This document shows, in pieces, positions 24,856 through 32,864 of a DNA stretch of 64,000 nt (the stretch's first letter is position 1; each line of letters begins with the position of its first letter). The notes under the pieces are model-generated. The model was not told the origin of the DNA. It was given only the letters and a program-made list of their open reading frames with translations, and did no database searches. The DNA is from Hyphococcus sp002388885. Lineage in GTDB: Bacteria > Pseudomonadota > Alphaproteobacteria > Caulobacterales > Parvularculaceae. The stretch covers positions 62,001 to 126,000 of the forward strand of contig DAIMGF010000008.1 of assembly GCA_036724105.1 (NCBI GenBank), in the 5' to 3' direction. The position numbers and the translations under genes are program-made.

Positions 24856-25745
24856 TGACTGCCGCACTTTCAATCTCGCCGGAGGAGGCGCGCCGTCACG
24901 CCTTTGAAACGGTGAAGCGTTCCAAAACGTCCTTCGGACCCGGTATGCGGATTCTGTCGAAGCCGCGCCGTGACGCGATGTACGCTGTCTACGCCTTTTG
25001 CCGCGAGGTGGACGACATCGCCGATGAAGGCGGAACGCGCGACGAAAAAATGGCGGCGCTGAAGGGCTGGCGCGAGGAAATCGGCCGGCTTTACGAGGGC
25101 AAGCCGGAATATCCGACAGGCGTTGCGCTCACCGAACCGGTTCGCGCCTTCAATCTCTCCAAAGATGAATTCATTTTGATGATCGAGGGGATGGAGTTGG
25201 ATGCGGCTGGTCCCGTCATCGCACCGCCGCTCGAAACGCTTTTCGCTTATACGCGCCGGGTGGCCGGCGCGGTCGGCCAGCTTTCCATGCCGATCTTCGG
25301 CGCGCCGGCGGGAAAGGCGTCCGACGACTTTGCGATTTCACTTGGCGATGCACTGCAGTTCACGAATATTCTGCGCGATATTGAACAGGATGCAGACGAA
25401 GGCCGTCTTTATCTTCCCAAAGAGTTCCTTGAAAAGCATGGTTGTCCAATGACGCCCGCGGGTATTGTTAATGCGCCAGGCTTGCCAGGCGTGCGTGCAG
25501 AAATAGCGGCGATTGCGCGGGAAAAATTCGCCCGCGCCCGCGCGGCGCTCAAGCATCTGGACTGGAAGGTGTTGCGCCCGGCATTGTTGATGATGGGCGT
25601 TTATGAGCGTTATCTCGACAAGATGACGGCGCGCGGATGGGACAACGGCCAGCCGCGCGTCATGATCCCCAAACACGAAAAGGCGATGATCGCCATGCGC
25701 TGGCTCGCCGCGCCGAAACTGACGAGAGCTGAGGCGCAACAATGA
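24855..25745 (+). CDS. hpnD: HpnD, presqualene diphosphate synthase
   Basis: A 296-residue paralogue of HpnC. The ATG at 24855 shares its A with the hpnC stop (TGATG); a TTG one codon earlier is possible. Motifs are MYAVYAFCREVDDIADEGG (first Asp-rich), YTRRVAGAVGQLS and LGDALQFTNILRDIEQDADEGRLYLP (second Asp-rich). It condenses two farnesyl diphosphates to presqualene diphosphate. It overlaps hpnE by 4 bp, so hpnC, hpnD and hpnE are coupled. Confidence 0.93.
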   Translation: MTAALSISPEEARRHAFETVKRSKTSFGPGMRILSKPRRDAMYAVYAFCREVDDIADEGGTRDEKMAALKGWREEIGRLYEGKPEYPTGVALTEPVRAFNLSKDEFILMIEGMELDAAGPVIAPPLETLFAYTRRVAGAVGQLSMPIFGAPAGKASDDFAISLGDALQFTNILRDIEQDADEGRLYLPKEFLEKHGCPMTPAGIVNAPGLPGVRAEIAAIAREKFARARAALKHLDWKVLRPALLMMGVYERYLDKMTARGWDNGQPRVMIPKHEKAMIAMRWLAAPKLTRAEAQQ

Positions 25746-27022
25746 GCCGTATTCATATTATCGGCGCCGGGCTTTCCGGTCTTGCAGCAGCGGTGCGCCT
25801 TATTGAAAACGACGTGAAGGTCACCGTCTATGAAGGCGCGGGGCAAGCGGGCGGGCGTTGCCGCACGTTTTATGACAAGCATCTCGAGCGTGAGATCGAC
25901 AACGGCAACCACCTGATCATGTCTGGCAACAAGTCGGCGTTGTCTTATTTGAAACGCATTGGCGCCGAAGACCCGCTCACCGGCCCGCAATTCGCGATCT
26001 ATCCGTTTGTCGATGTGCAATCTGGCAAGCGCTGGACCGTGCGCATCAATGAGGGGCCGATCCCGTTCTGGGTGTTCGACAAACAATGGCGGGTGCCGGA
26101 TACCGGCGTCATGGACTACGTCAAGGCGGCGGGGATTGCGTTCGCGGGTAATGACAAAACAGTTGAGGACGTGGTCGACACAAAGAGCCCGCTTTATGAG
26201 CGCTTCTGGGAGCCGCTGACGCTGGCGGTGCTCAATACGACGCCGGCGAAGGGGCAGGCGAAACTGTTATGGCGGGTTATCCGCGAAACATTCCTGCTCG
26301 GCGGTCAGGCTTGCATCCCGCTGACCGCGCGCTCGGGGCTCGGCCATGCGTTTATCGACCCGGCAGTGAAATTCATTGAGCAAAATGGCGGCGTTGTACG
26401 TCTGGGCGCGCGGGTGCGCGGCGTCTGGATGGAGGGCGGCGAGGCCACGAGCCTCAACTTCGCTGACGAAACCGTCACGCTTGAAGAAGGCGACATGGTG
26501 ATCTTCGCCATTCCGCCGACCCGGCTGAAAGATTTGTTGCCCGATATCGATCCGCCCGGCGACGACGCCAGTATTTTGAACATTCACTACCGGATGGCGA
26601 AGCCGGTCCCGACAAAGGCGCTCGGCGACGGGCCGTTCATCGGCATGATCGGATCGGACGGTCAGTGGGCGTTTGTTCGTGACGATGTCATAAGCCTGAC
26701 GACGTCGGCGTCGAACGCGATTGGTACGGACGACCGGCCCAATGACGATGTGGTCGCAAAAATCTGGCGTGAAACGCAAGTGGCGCTGGACCTTGGCGAT
26801 GAGGAATATGAGCGCGTACGCGTCATCCGTGAAAAGCGCGCAACGCCCGACCAGTCGCCGGAGGGCGCACGCAAGCGCCTCAAACCCGAGACGCAATGGC
26901 GCAACGTCTTCCTTGCCGGCGATCACATTGACACCGGCGTTCCCGCGACAATTGAAGGCTCGATAAGGTCGGGGGAGAAGGCGGCTGAGTTGGCGCTATC
27001 TTCTACAGCCAAAAGGTCATAG
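25742..27022 (+). CDS. hpnE: HpnE, hydroxysqualene dehydroxylase
   Basis: A 426-residue FAD-dependent amine-oxidase-fold enzyme. The dinucleotide-binding motif is GAGLSGLAAAVRL at residues 7-19, followed by AGGRCRTFYD and the family-typical REIDNGNHLIMSGN. The C-terminal FAD motif is FLAGDHIDTGVPATIEGSIRSG. HpnE reduces hydroxysqualene to squalene. The ATG overlaps hpnD by 4 bp. In many hpn clusters squalene-hopene cyclase follows directly; here a 38-codon gene begins 2 bp after the stop. Confidence 0.93.
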   Translation: MSRIHIIGAGLSGLAAAVRLIENDVKVTVYEGAGQAGGRCRTFYDKHLEREIDNGNHLIMSGNKSALSYLKRIGAEDPLTGPQFAIYPFVDVQSGKRWTVRINEGPIPFWVFDKQWRVPDTGVMDYVKAAGIAFAGNDKTVEDVVDTKSPLYERFWEPLTLAVLNTTPAKGQAKLLWRVIRETFLLGGQACIPLTARSGLGHAFIDPAVKFIEQNGGVVRLGARVRGVWMEGGEATSLNFADETVTLEEGDMVIFAIPPTRLKDLLPDIDPPGDDASILNIHYRMAKPVPTKALGDGPFIGMIGSDGQWAFVRDDVISLTTSASNAIGTDDRPNDDVVAKIWRETQVALDLGDEEYERVRVIREKRATPDQSPEGARKRLKPETQWRNVFLAGDHIDTGVPATIEGSIRSGEKAAELALSSTAKRS

Positions 27023-27024
27023 CC

Positions 27025-27141
27025 ATGGATGCTTGGATCGGCATTGTTTTGATGCTTGCTATAGCCATAGCAATCTTAGGACCTTTGTTCTGGTCATTAA
27101 AATCTGCTGAAAAGACTCCTGCGCCAGACGCGGATGGGTGA
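27025..27141 (+). CDS. 38-residue membrane peptide, A+T-rich
   Basis: A short open frame starts at an ATG 2 bp after hpnE: MDAWIGIVLMLAIAIAILGP, then LFWSLKSAEKTPAPDADG and TGA. It encodes one hydrophobic helix and a short charged tail. Base composition is visibly A+T-richer than hpnE. Its tight coupling to hpnE and to the next gene suggests it is translated. No homologue is recognised. It sits where squalene-hopene cyclase often lies. Confidence 0.5.
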   Translation: MDAWIGIVLMLAIAIAILGPLFWSLKSAEKTPAPDADG

Positions 27142-27147
27142 GTAAAA

Positions 27148-27603
27148 TTGAAAGGGACTGTGGCGCATCATATATTTGGTGCGCTTTCTTTTATTCTTGG
27201 GATAGGATTCATAATTTTCGCCATTCTGGCAATGATAGGAGGTGTTCTGGATAAAGGATGGTATGCCCAAATTTTTGTGATTCTTATGATAGGGATGGGT
27301 GTTCTGTTTTTGTGGAATTTTAACTTCACTCATCTTGCACGATTTCGGTATCGTTCTGATCGTTTTGAGTATTCTGCTCCATTTAGAAAGATTTCAGTGG
27401 CATGGAACGAAGTTTCTGAAATTAAAATGGGTACAAACGGACCGCAGATTATTACAGTCGAAGGCAAGGTAACATTCTCAAATTTACTACAAGGTTTTTA
27501 TGGGTTGTTAGCTACAGCTCGCGAAAATGACATCAAGGTTCAAAATAGCCCTTATCTTATGCAGCCCGGATCATTCACGCTTTTTGGAAAACGAATAAAG
27601 TGA
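27148..27603 (+). CDS. Small membrane protein with PH-like domain, A+T-rich
   Basis: About 151 residues from a TTG at 27148; no ATG is available nearby. There are two N-terminal transmembrane helices (FGALSFILGIGFIIFAILA and AQIFVILMIGMGVLFL). A cytoplasmic part follows, with FEYSAPFRKISVAWNEVSEI and TVEGKVTFSNLLQGFYGLL, whose strand pattern resembles bacterial PH-like domains. Codon use is A+T-rich and unlike the flanking hpn genes, suggesting recent acquisition. Its TGA overlaps the GTG start of hpnG by 4 bp. Function unknown. Confidence 0.6.
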   Translation: MKGTVAHHIFGALSFILGIGFIIFAILAMIGGVLDKGWYAQIFVILMIGMGVLFLWNFNFTHLARFRYRSDRFEYSAPFRKISVAWNEVSEIKMGTNGPQIITVEGKVTFSNLLQGFYGLLATARENDIKVQNSPYLMQPGSFTLFGKRIK

Positions 27604-28352
27604 GTTTCATAGCTGTCATCTGCGGCCTGAAATCCGAGGCGGCTGCTGTTCGGGCAAGCGTCGATCAATCAAAAATCCGCATCGGTGTCTCCGGCGCCAA
27701 CGCCGCGCGCGCTGAGGAGATTGCACGGGATTTTTGTGAGCAGGGCGCGAGCGCCATCATTTCCGTGGGCGTTTCCGGCGGGCTCGATCCGGCGCTGAGG
27801 CCGGGCGATCTCGTGATAGGCGATATGGTAATTGCCGATGACGGCTCGGTTTATACGAGCGACCGGTATTTGCTTGCGACCATTCAATCCGCTCACCCCG
27901 GCGGAAGCCGGGGTCCAGAAAAAACTGGCAAGATGGATCCCGGCTTCCGCCGGGATGACCGGGATGGGTACAGATTTGTGAAACTCTTCGGCGCGGACGA
28001 AATTATCGACAGCACAATGAAAAAATCGGCGCTTTTTCATAATCACGGATGCGTCGCCGTCGATATGGAAAGCCATGGCGCGGCGCGGGCCGCGGCAAGG
28101 GCCGGCGCGCCATTCGCGGCCATTCGCGCCATCGCCGACCCCGCCGATCGCGCGCTGCCCGCCGCAGCGCTCAATGCTGTGGCGCCGGACGGCTCGACGC
28201 GCGTCTTCAAAACATTAGGGGCCGCATTGCGCGACCCCAGACAGTTTCCGGAATTGATGAAGCTCGGCGCCGACAGCGCCGCGGCGACGAAAGCCTTACG
28301 CCGCGACCTCGGCACGCTCTTTGGCGGCCTTTTTCTCAGCCTCGATCTTTGA
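27600..28352 (+). CDS. hpnG: HpnG, adenosylhopane nucleosidase/phosphorylase
   Basis: A 250-residue nucleoside-phosphorylase-fold protein starting at GTG 27600. Family segments are AIISVGVSGGLDPALRPGDLVIGD, VAVDMESHGAARAA (substrate-binding Met-Glu pair) and RAIADPADRALPAAALNAV. HpnG removes adenine from adenosylhopane to give ribosylhopane. Residues 98-120 (AHPGGSRGPEKTGKMDPG and onward) are the translation of a dispersed palindromic repeat inserted in frame, absent from the HpnG proteins I know. The C-terminus overlaps the convergent hpnH gene by 57 bp. Whether the enzyme still works is open. Confidence 0.85.
   Translation: MSFIAVICGLKSEAAAVRASVDQSKIRIGVSGANAARAEEIARDFCEQGASAIISVGVSGGLDPALRPGDLVIGDMVIADDGSVYTSDRYLLATIQSAHPGGSRGPEKTGKMDPGFRRDDRDGYRFVKLFGADEIIDSTMKKSALFHNHGCVAVDMESHGAARAAARAGAPFAAIRAIADPADRALPAAALNAVAPDGSTRVFKTLGAALRDPRQFPELMKLGADSAAATKALRRDLGTLFGGLFLSLDL
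27893..27958. repeat. Palindromic repeat inserted in frame within hpnG
   Basis: Two near-complementary arms with cores CCCCGGCGGAAGCCGGGG and TCCCGGCTTCCGCCGGGA flank a short A-rich loop; the outer parts read GTCCAG and TGGATC. The 66-bp unit is a multiple of three and keeps the frame open. The same element occurs at 31453-31528 between genes. Confidence 0.85.
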
Positions 28353-29450
28353 CATTTCGGTGGCGACGAGTTCTTCGTGCATGTCCTCAGCAGGACGTGC
28401 ATTCGAAAGATCGATTTCCGGCGCCATCGGGCCTTCGGTTTTGATTTTGAACATGTCCGGGATGCGGAACATCTTGAGCGGGTTCTTGACCGCATCCATG
28501 GCCGCTGTCGGCTCGTAGCCGCAATGGGCCATGCAGTTCGAGCATTTCTGGTATTTACCCGTGCCGTATTTTTCCCACTCGGTGGTTTCCATAAGCTCGT
28601 TGAAGCTTGAGACATAGCCTTCGCCGAGGAGGTAGCAGGGTTTCTGCCAGCCGAAGACGTTGCGCGTCGGCGAGCCCCATGGCGTGCAGAGATATTCTTC
28701 ATTGCCGGCGAGGAAGTTCAGGAACAGCGATGAGTGCGAGAGATTCCACTTGCGTCCGCGTTCCTTGCCGATCTTGAATATGTCGCGGAAGAGATTTTTC
28801 GTTTTCTCGCGCGAGAGGAAATGATCCTTGTCTTCAGCGCGCTCATAGGCGTAGCCCGGCGAGATCGAAATGCCGACGCCGAGATCCGTCGCGAAATCAA
28901 GATAGTCGGCGACCTGTTCCGCCGTCATGTTGTCAAAGATCGTCGCGTTGACGTTGACGTTGAAGCCCGCGTCCTGCGCCGCCTTGATCGCTTGTATGGC
29001 GATCTTGAACGTGCCTTTCTGATCGACCGCGTGATCGTGTTCTTCTTCGAGGCCATCGAGGTGCACAGAGAAGAACAGGAACGGCGACGGCTTGAACAGG
29101 TGCAGTTTCTTTTCGAGCAGCAGCGCATTGGTGCAAAGCGAGACGAATTTCTTGCGCTTGACGATGCCTTCGACGATCTCGCCGATTTCCTTGTGGATCA
29201 GCGGTTCGCCACCCGGCACAGCCACAACCGGCGCGCCGCATTCGTCAACAGCGTCGAGGCATTCCTGAACTGAAAGGCGCTTGTTGAGGATCGGCGCCGG
29301 ATAATCGATCTTGCCGCAGCCGGGGCAGGCGAGATTGCAGCGGAACAGCGGCTCCAGAAACAGCACCAGCGGATATTTCTCGCGGCCCATAAGGGTCTGC
29401 TTCGCCACATAGGCGCCGACGCGGATTTGCTGGTGAAGCGATACTGACAT
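28296..29450 (-). CDS. hpnH: HpnH, adenosylhopane-forming radical SAM enzyme
   Basis: A 384-residue radical SAM enzyme. The cluster motif C-x3-C-x2-C is at Cys38, Cys42 and Cys45 (RCNLACPGCGKIDYP). VAVPGGEPLIHKEIGEI is the GGEP SAM-binding strand. Further cysteines near SNCMAHCGYEPTAA form the SPASM-like C-terminal region. HpnH couples a 5'-deoxyadenosyl radical to diploptene, starting side-chain extension. It lies upstream of nothing on its strand except ispH, 43 bp away. Its 3' end overlaps hpnG. Confidence 0.94.
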   Translation of the reverse strand: MSVSLHQQIRVGAYVAKQTLMGREKYPLVLFLEPLFRCNLACPGCGKIDYPAPILNKRLSVQECLDAVDECGAPVVAVPGGEPLIHKEIGEIVEGIVKRKKFVSLCTNALLLEKKLHLFKPSPFLFFSVHLDGLEEEHDHAVDQKGTFKIAIQAIKAAQDAGFNVNVNATIFDNMTAEQVADYLDFATDLGVGISISPGYAYERAEDKDHFLSREKTKNLFRDIFKIGKERGRKWNLSHSSLFLNFLAGNEEYLCTPWGSPTRNVFGWQKPCYLLGEGYVSSFNELMETTEWEKYGTGKYQKCSNCMAHCGYEPTAAMDAVKNPLKMFRIPDMFKIKTEGPMAPEIDLSNARPAEDMHEELVATEMSKIEAEKKAAKERAEVAA

Positions 29451-29493
29451 TGCTGTTCTCCGGACGATTACGGTTGTTTCGGTCTTCTTGTGA

Positions 29494-30501
29494 TTAAGCG
29501 GTGCTGACGGCCCAGGCTTCCATGGCGTCTTTCGGACGCTCGACGTCTGAAAGTTCCTTGGGCAGTTTGAAGTGAATGTTTTCCTGAACGCCGTCGAGGG
29601 ATTCGACGGTCACGTTTCTGTAATTCCGAAGACGCGCAATGGTTTCCTGCACCAGCGTTTCGGGGGCGGACGCACCAGCGGTCAGCCCGACCGTTTTAAC
29701 ACCGTCGAGCCAGGCCGGATCGAACATGGTGGCGTCTTCGATCAGGTAACTCGGAATACCGAAATTCTCGCCGATCTCGCGAAGCCGATTAGAATTGGAG
29801 CTGTTATGCGCGCCGACAACCAGCAGCAAGTCCACCTGTTTCGCCATGGCGATGACAGCAGTCTGACGGTTCTGCGTCGCATAGCAGATATCGCGCGTGT
29901 CCGGGCCGATGATGTTCGGGAAACGTCCTTTCAGCGCTGCGATGACGTCCTTGGTGTCGTTCACGGACAGGGTCGTCTGTGTAACGAAAGCGACGCGCTC
30001 CGGGTCAGCGACCTGCAATCCGGCGACATCTTCCGGTTCGGAAATCACATGCACCGTACCCGGAATTTGCCCGAGCGTGCCTTCGACTTCCGGATGACCG
30101 ATATGGCCGATCAGGACGATGTCGTAACCCTTTTCCGCGTAACGCCGGCCCTCCTTGTGGACTTTTGTCACCAGCGGGCAGGTAGCGTCGATAACGTCGA
30201 GTTCGCGCACAAGGGCGCCGTTTTCGACCTTTTTCGCGACGCCATGAGCCGAAAAAACCGTAACGGCGCCGGTTGGGATTTCATCGACCTCCTCGACAAA
30301 AATCGCCCCGCGCTCGCGCAGCGTATCGACGACGAATTTGTTATGGACGATCTCGTGACGGACATAGACGGGCGCGCCGTATTTCTTGAGCGCCCGTTCG
30401 ACGATATCAATGGCCCTCTCAACCCCGGCGCAGAAGCCGCGCGGCTGGGCGAGAACCACCTTTATTTCTTCATGATTTGACGTCTTCGCCCGATCGGACA
30501 T
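29494..30501 (-). CDS. ispH: 4-hydroxy-3-methylbut-2-enyl diphosphate reductase
   Basis: A 335-residue IspH/LytB. The three cluster cysteines are visible in AQPRGFCAGVERAI (Cys24), IDATCPLVTKVH and RDICYATQNRQ. VRHEIVHNKFVVD, FSAHGV and GHIGHPEVEGT are substrate-pocket segments with conserved His and Glu. It is the last enzyme of the methylerythritol phosphate pathway, giving IPP and DMAPP. It stands 43 bp upstream of hpnH on the same strand, consistent with an operon that links precursor supply to hopanoid synthesis. Confidence 0.96.
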   Translation of the reverse strand: MSDRAKTSNHEEIKVVLAQPRGFCAGVERAIDIVERALKKYGAPVYVRHEIVHNKFVVDTLRERGAIFVEEVDEIPTGAVTVFSAHGVAKKVENGALVRELDVIDATCPLVTKVHKEGRRYAEKGYDIVLIGHIGHPEVEGTLGQIPGTVHVISEPEDVAGLQVADPERVAFVTQTTLSVNDTKDVIAALKGRFPNIIGPDTRDICYATQNRQTAVIAMAKQVDLLLVVGAHNSSNSNRLREIGENFGIPSYLIEDATMFDPAWLDGVKTVGLTAGASAPETLVQETIARLRNYRNVTVESLDGVQENIHFKLPKELSDVERPKDAMEAWAVSTA

Positions 30502-30747
30502 GGAAACGCCCCCTCGCCAATACTTAAGAATCTACCTGAACGCGCGTTATTTCACGGGCGCGCTGCGGCTACAACCGCGATTTGGAACTTTCGAGCCAGC
30601 TATATCGCGTCTTGCGCTGCAGTGCAAAATAACTCGGCCCGCCCGGCCGGGTTTTCAAGACTTGTGACCGGATTGTAACGCCCTTGGCGGCCCGGCGGCC
30701 GTCGTGTAGCCTCGCCAATCGGGGTTTTGTTTGAAGGGGTTGGGGCG

Positions 30748-31404
30748 ATGTTTTCCAGATTTACCGGTGGCGGGGCCGAGACGGCGTGGCCGCTAGCCAA
30801 GGTCATGTCAGCGCTTGAGGGCCAGTTCGGCGCGCTCGAAACGCTGGGCGAGGACGGGCCGCTAAAGGTTTTCGGGGTGCAAGATAACGGCGTAAACTTC
30901 GTGGTGGCGCTGATGCAGACAGGGCCGGCAACGGGCAAAATCGCCGAGATGGGGTTCCTGGCGCGGTTCGTGGGCTTTCCTGTCGACATGCGGCTGATCG
31001 AATCGCTGAACCGGAATCTCCATATCTCCATGGTTTCGCTCGAAGGCAGCGATCTTTTCCTGATGGCCGGGCTTGCGGTCACCGGCGCATTCGACGCCGG
31101 GCAGTTCAAGCTGATCATGGAACAGTGGCGGCGCGACCTGATGCTGACGCTGCACGGCCTGTCGGGCGAGGGCTCTTCGTTGACCGCGGCGTTCCCGGCA
31201 GCGCGCATGGAGGCGGCGCGCAACTTCGCCATGAATGTCGCGCCGGCGCCGGCGGATGACCAGCCTGTCGATATGCTCGCGAGTTTTCTGGGCGGTAACG
31301 CGAAGAAAGCGATCTGCGCCGATTGCGGCGGGCGCGGCAAGCGCGGGTTCATCGCGCGGATGTGCGGCGAGTGCGACGGCTCGGGATTCGTGACGCGGCG
31401 GTGA
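30748..31404 (+). CDS. YbjN-like domain fused to DnaJ-type zinc motif
   Basis: A 218-residue cytoplasmic protein from the ATG at 30748. Residues 1-160 look like a YbjN/type III chaperone-like alpha-beta domain (NGVNFVVALMQTG, FLARFVGFPVDMRLIESLN, SDLFLMAGLAVTGAFDAGQF). The last ~35 residues hold two CxxCxGxG-type repeats, CADCGGRGKRGF and CGECDGSGF, as in the zinc finger of DnaJ. No J domain is present. The combination suggests a zinc-stabilised protein-interaction module. It is divergent from ispH. YbjN assignment is by pattern only. Confidence 0.6.
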   Translation: MFSRFTGGGAETAWPLAKVMSALEGQFGALETLGEDGPLKVFGVQDNGVNFVVALMQTGPATGKIAEMGFLARFVGFPVDMRLIESLNRNLHISMVSLEGSDLFLMAGLAVTGAFDAGQFKLIMEQWRRDLMLTLHGLSGEGSSLTAAFPAARMEAARNFAMNVAPAPADDQPVDMLASFLGGNAKKAICADCGGRGKRGFIARMCGECDGSGFVTRR

Positions 31405-31452
31405 CTTTTTCCGGCAGGGTGGCGTTTTTTTTCATTGCGGCCTATCCACCGG

Positions 31453-31528
31453 TCATTCCGGCGAAAGCCGGAATCCAGAATTTAAATTCGTGTCTTTAGT
31501 TACTGGATCCCGGCTTTCGCCGGGATGA
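31453..31528. repeat. Dispersed palindromic repeat, intergenic copy
   Basis: Arm TCATTCCGGCGAAAGCCGGA plus ATCCAG at 31453-31478 pairs with 31503-31528 (24 of 26 bases complementary) around a 24-bp A+T-rich loop. It is the same family as the copy within hpnG. It lies between the YbjN-like gene and ispA. Confidence 0.85.
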
Positions 31529-31551
31529 GCGGGGAAGAGAGCTTCGGGTAA

Positions 31552-32439
31552 ATGTCTGCATTCGAAAGCACAATAAAAGAAACTGCAGCCCTGATCGAAA
31601 CGGCGCTGGATGAGTTTTTACTGCAAAGCGAAGGCCCGCTCGGCCGGGTCGTTGACGCCATGCGATGGGGCGCGCTCGACGGCGGCAAGCGCCTCAGGCC
31701 CTTTCTGGTCATCGCCGCGGCGGACATGTTCGGCGCGCCGCGCGCGCGGTCGATCCGCGTCGGCTGCGCCGTTGAGATGATCCACTGCTATAGCCTCGTG
31801 CATGACGATCTGCCGGCCATGGATGATAGCGACCTGCGCCGCGGACGGCCTTCGGTACACAAAAAGTTTGATGATGCGACGGCGATCCTCGCCGGGGATG
31901 CGCTGCTGACGCAGGCGTTTGAAATTCTCGCCGAGCCGGAAACCCACCCGGACGGGAATGTGCGCTGCGCGGTTGCGCTGGAGCTTGCCCGCGCCTCCGG
32001 CAAGGTAGGCATGGTCGGCGGCCAGATGATCGACATCTATGCGGAGCAGAAGGATTTCGATCTCGAAGGCGTCACGCAGTTACAGCGGCTCAAGACCGGC
32101 GCGCTGATCCGCTTCGGCGCGGTCGGCGGCGGTCTGATCGCGGAAGCCTCAAGCGACGAAGTGGCGGCGCTCGCCGCCTATGCCGAGGATCTCGGGCTCG
32201 CGTTTCAGATCGTCGATGACATTCTCGATGCGACGCAGGACGCCGAAACCCTCGGCAAGCCCGCGGGGCAGGATGCGGAAATGGACAAGGCGACATTCAT
32301 CAAGCTGCTCGGCATGGACGGCGCCAAGTCAAAGGCGGCGGAACTCGTCGAGCGCTGCAAATCGCATCTCGACCGTTTTGGCAACGCCGCCGCGCCGCTC
32401 AAAGGCGCTGCGGATTTTGTGTTTGAACGGAAGAGTTAG
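31552..32439 (+). CDS. ispA: Farnesyl (polyprenyl) diphosphate synthase
   Basis: A 295-residue trans-prenyltransferase. The GGKRLRP motif at 44-50 is followed by the first Asp-rich motif DDLPAMD (85-91) and RRGRPSVHKKF. GDALLTQAFEIL, KTGALIRFGA and the second motif FQIVDDILDATQD complete the active site. The length and the DDx4D first motif fit short-chain farnesyl diphosphate synthases. It makes the C15 precursor used by HpnC/HpnD and for quinones. Its usual partners xseB and dxs are not adjacent here. Confidence 0.92.
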   Translation: MSAFESTIKETAALIETALDEFLLQSEGPLGRVVDAMRWGALDGGKRLRPFLVIAAADMFGAPRARSIRVGCAVEMIHCYSLVHDDLPAMDDSDLRRGRPSVHKKFDDATAILAGDALLTQAFEILAEPETHPDGNVRCAVALELARASGKVGMVGGQMIDIYAEQKDFDLEGVTQLQRLKTGALIRFGAVGGGLIAEASSDEVAALAAYAEDLGLAFQIVDDILDATQDAETLGKPAGQDAEMDKATFIKLLGMDGAKSKAAELVERCKSHLDRFGNAAAPLKGAADFVFERKS

Positions 32440-32453
32440 TTTCTAATTTCAGT

Positions 32454-32828
32454 ATGCGAAAATTCGACAACGATATCCTTCCGCATTTGAATCAGGAATG
32501 CAAAGGCGAAGCTATCCACTTCGTGGGTCTAGGCGCTTATGACTTTCAACTTTCGTTTGGCGGTCTTGTTCGCATTCAAACAATGGAAAAAGCGGCATTT
32601 TCTTTAAATAACCGCCAGTTTACTTGGGAAGAAGGCCCTAACGAAATTCCCGTTTGGCTGCTGATTGGTCAAACGCCTGAATCGTTTGAATTGCCAACGT
32701 TACTCACGCTCCGTATGAATTTAAGGTCTGGTGACTATGTAGATTTTTTCACAGACGAAAGCCCATACGAAGCTGTAATCATCGAGTTTACTCCTCAGGG
32801 AGATTCTAGAGTGATGGAAATCTATTGA
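32454..32828 (+). CDS. Hypothetical A+T-rich protein, immunity-like
   Basis: A 124-residue acidic soluble protein starting 14 bp after ispA. It has mostly alternating hydrophobic strands (AIHFVGLGAYDFQLSF, NEIPVWLLIGQ, SGDYVDFFTDESPYEAVIIEF). Base composition and codon use are more A+T-rich than ispA and hpnM on either side. The size and acidity recall small immunity or DUF6188-type proteins, but no toxin is nearby and I do not recognise a family. It may be a recent insertion. Confidence 0.5.
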   Translation: MRKFDNDILPHLNQECKGEAIHFVGLGAYDFQLSFGGLVRIQTMEKAAFSLNNRQFTWEEGPNEIPVWLLIGQTPESFELPTLLTLRMNLRSGDYVDFFTDESPYEAVIIEFTPQGDSRVMEIY

Positions 32829-32864
32829 GCTGATTCTATTTCAGCTAGCCAACTCTTGAATCGT

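Noticed and set aside
29572..30480. A 302-codon plus-strand frame opposite ispH
   Set aside because: ispH on the minus strand has all catalytic cysteines; the opposite frame has no recognisable motifs.
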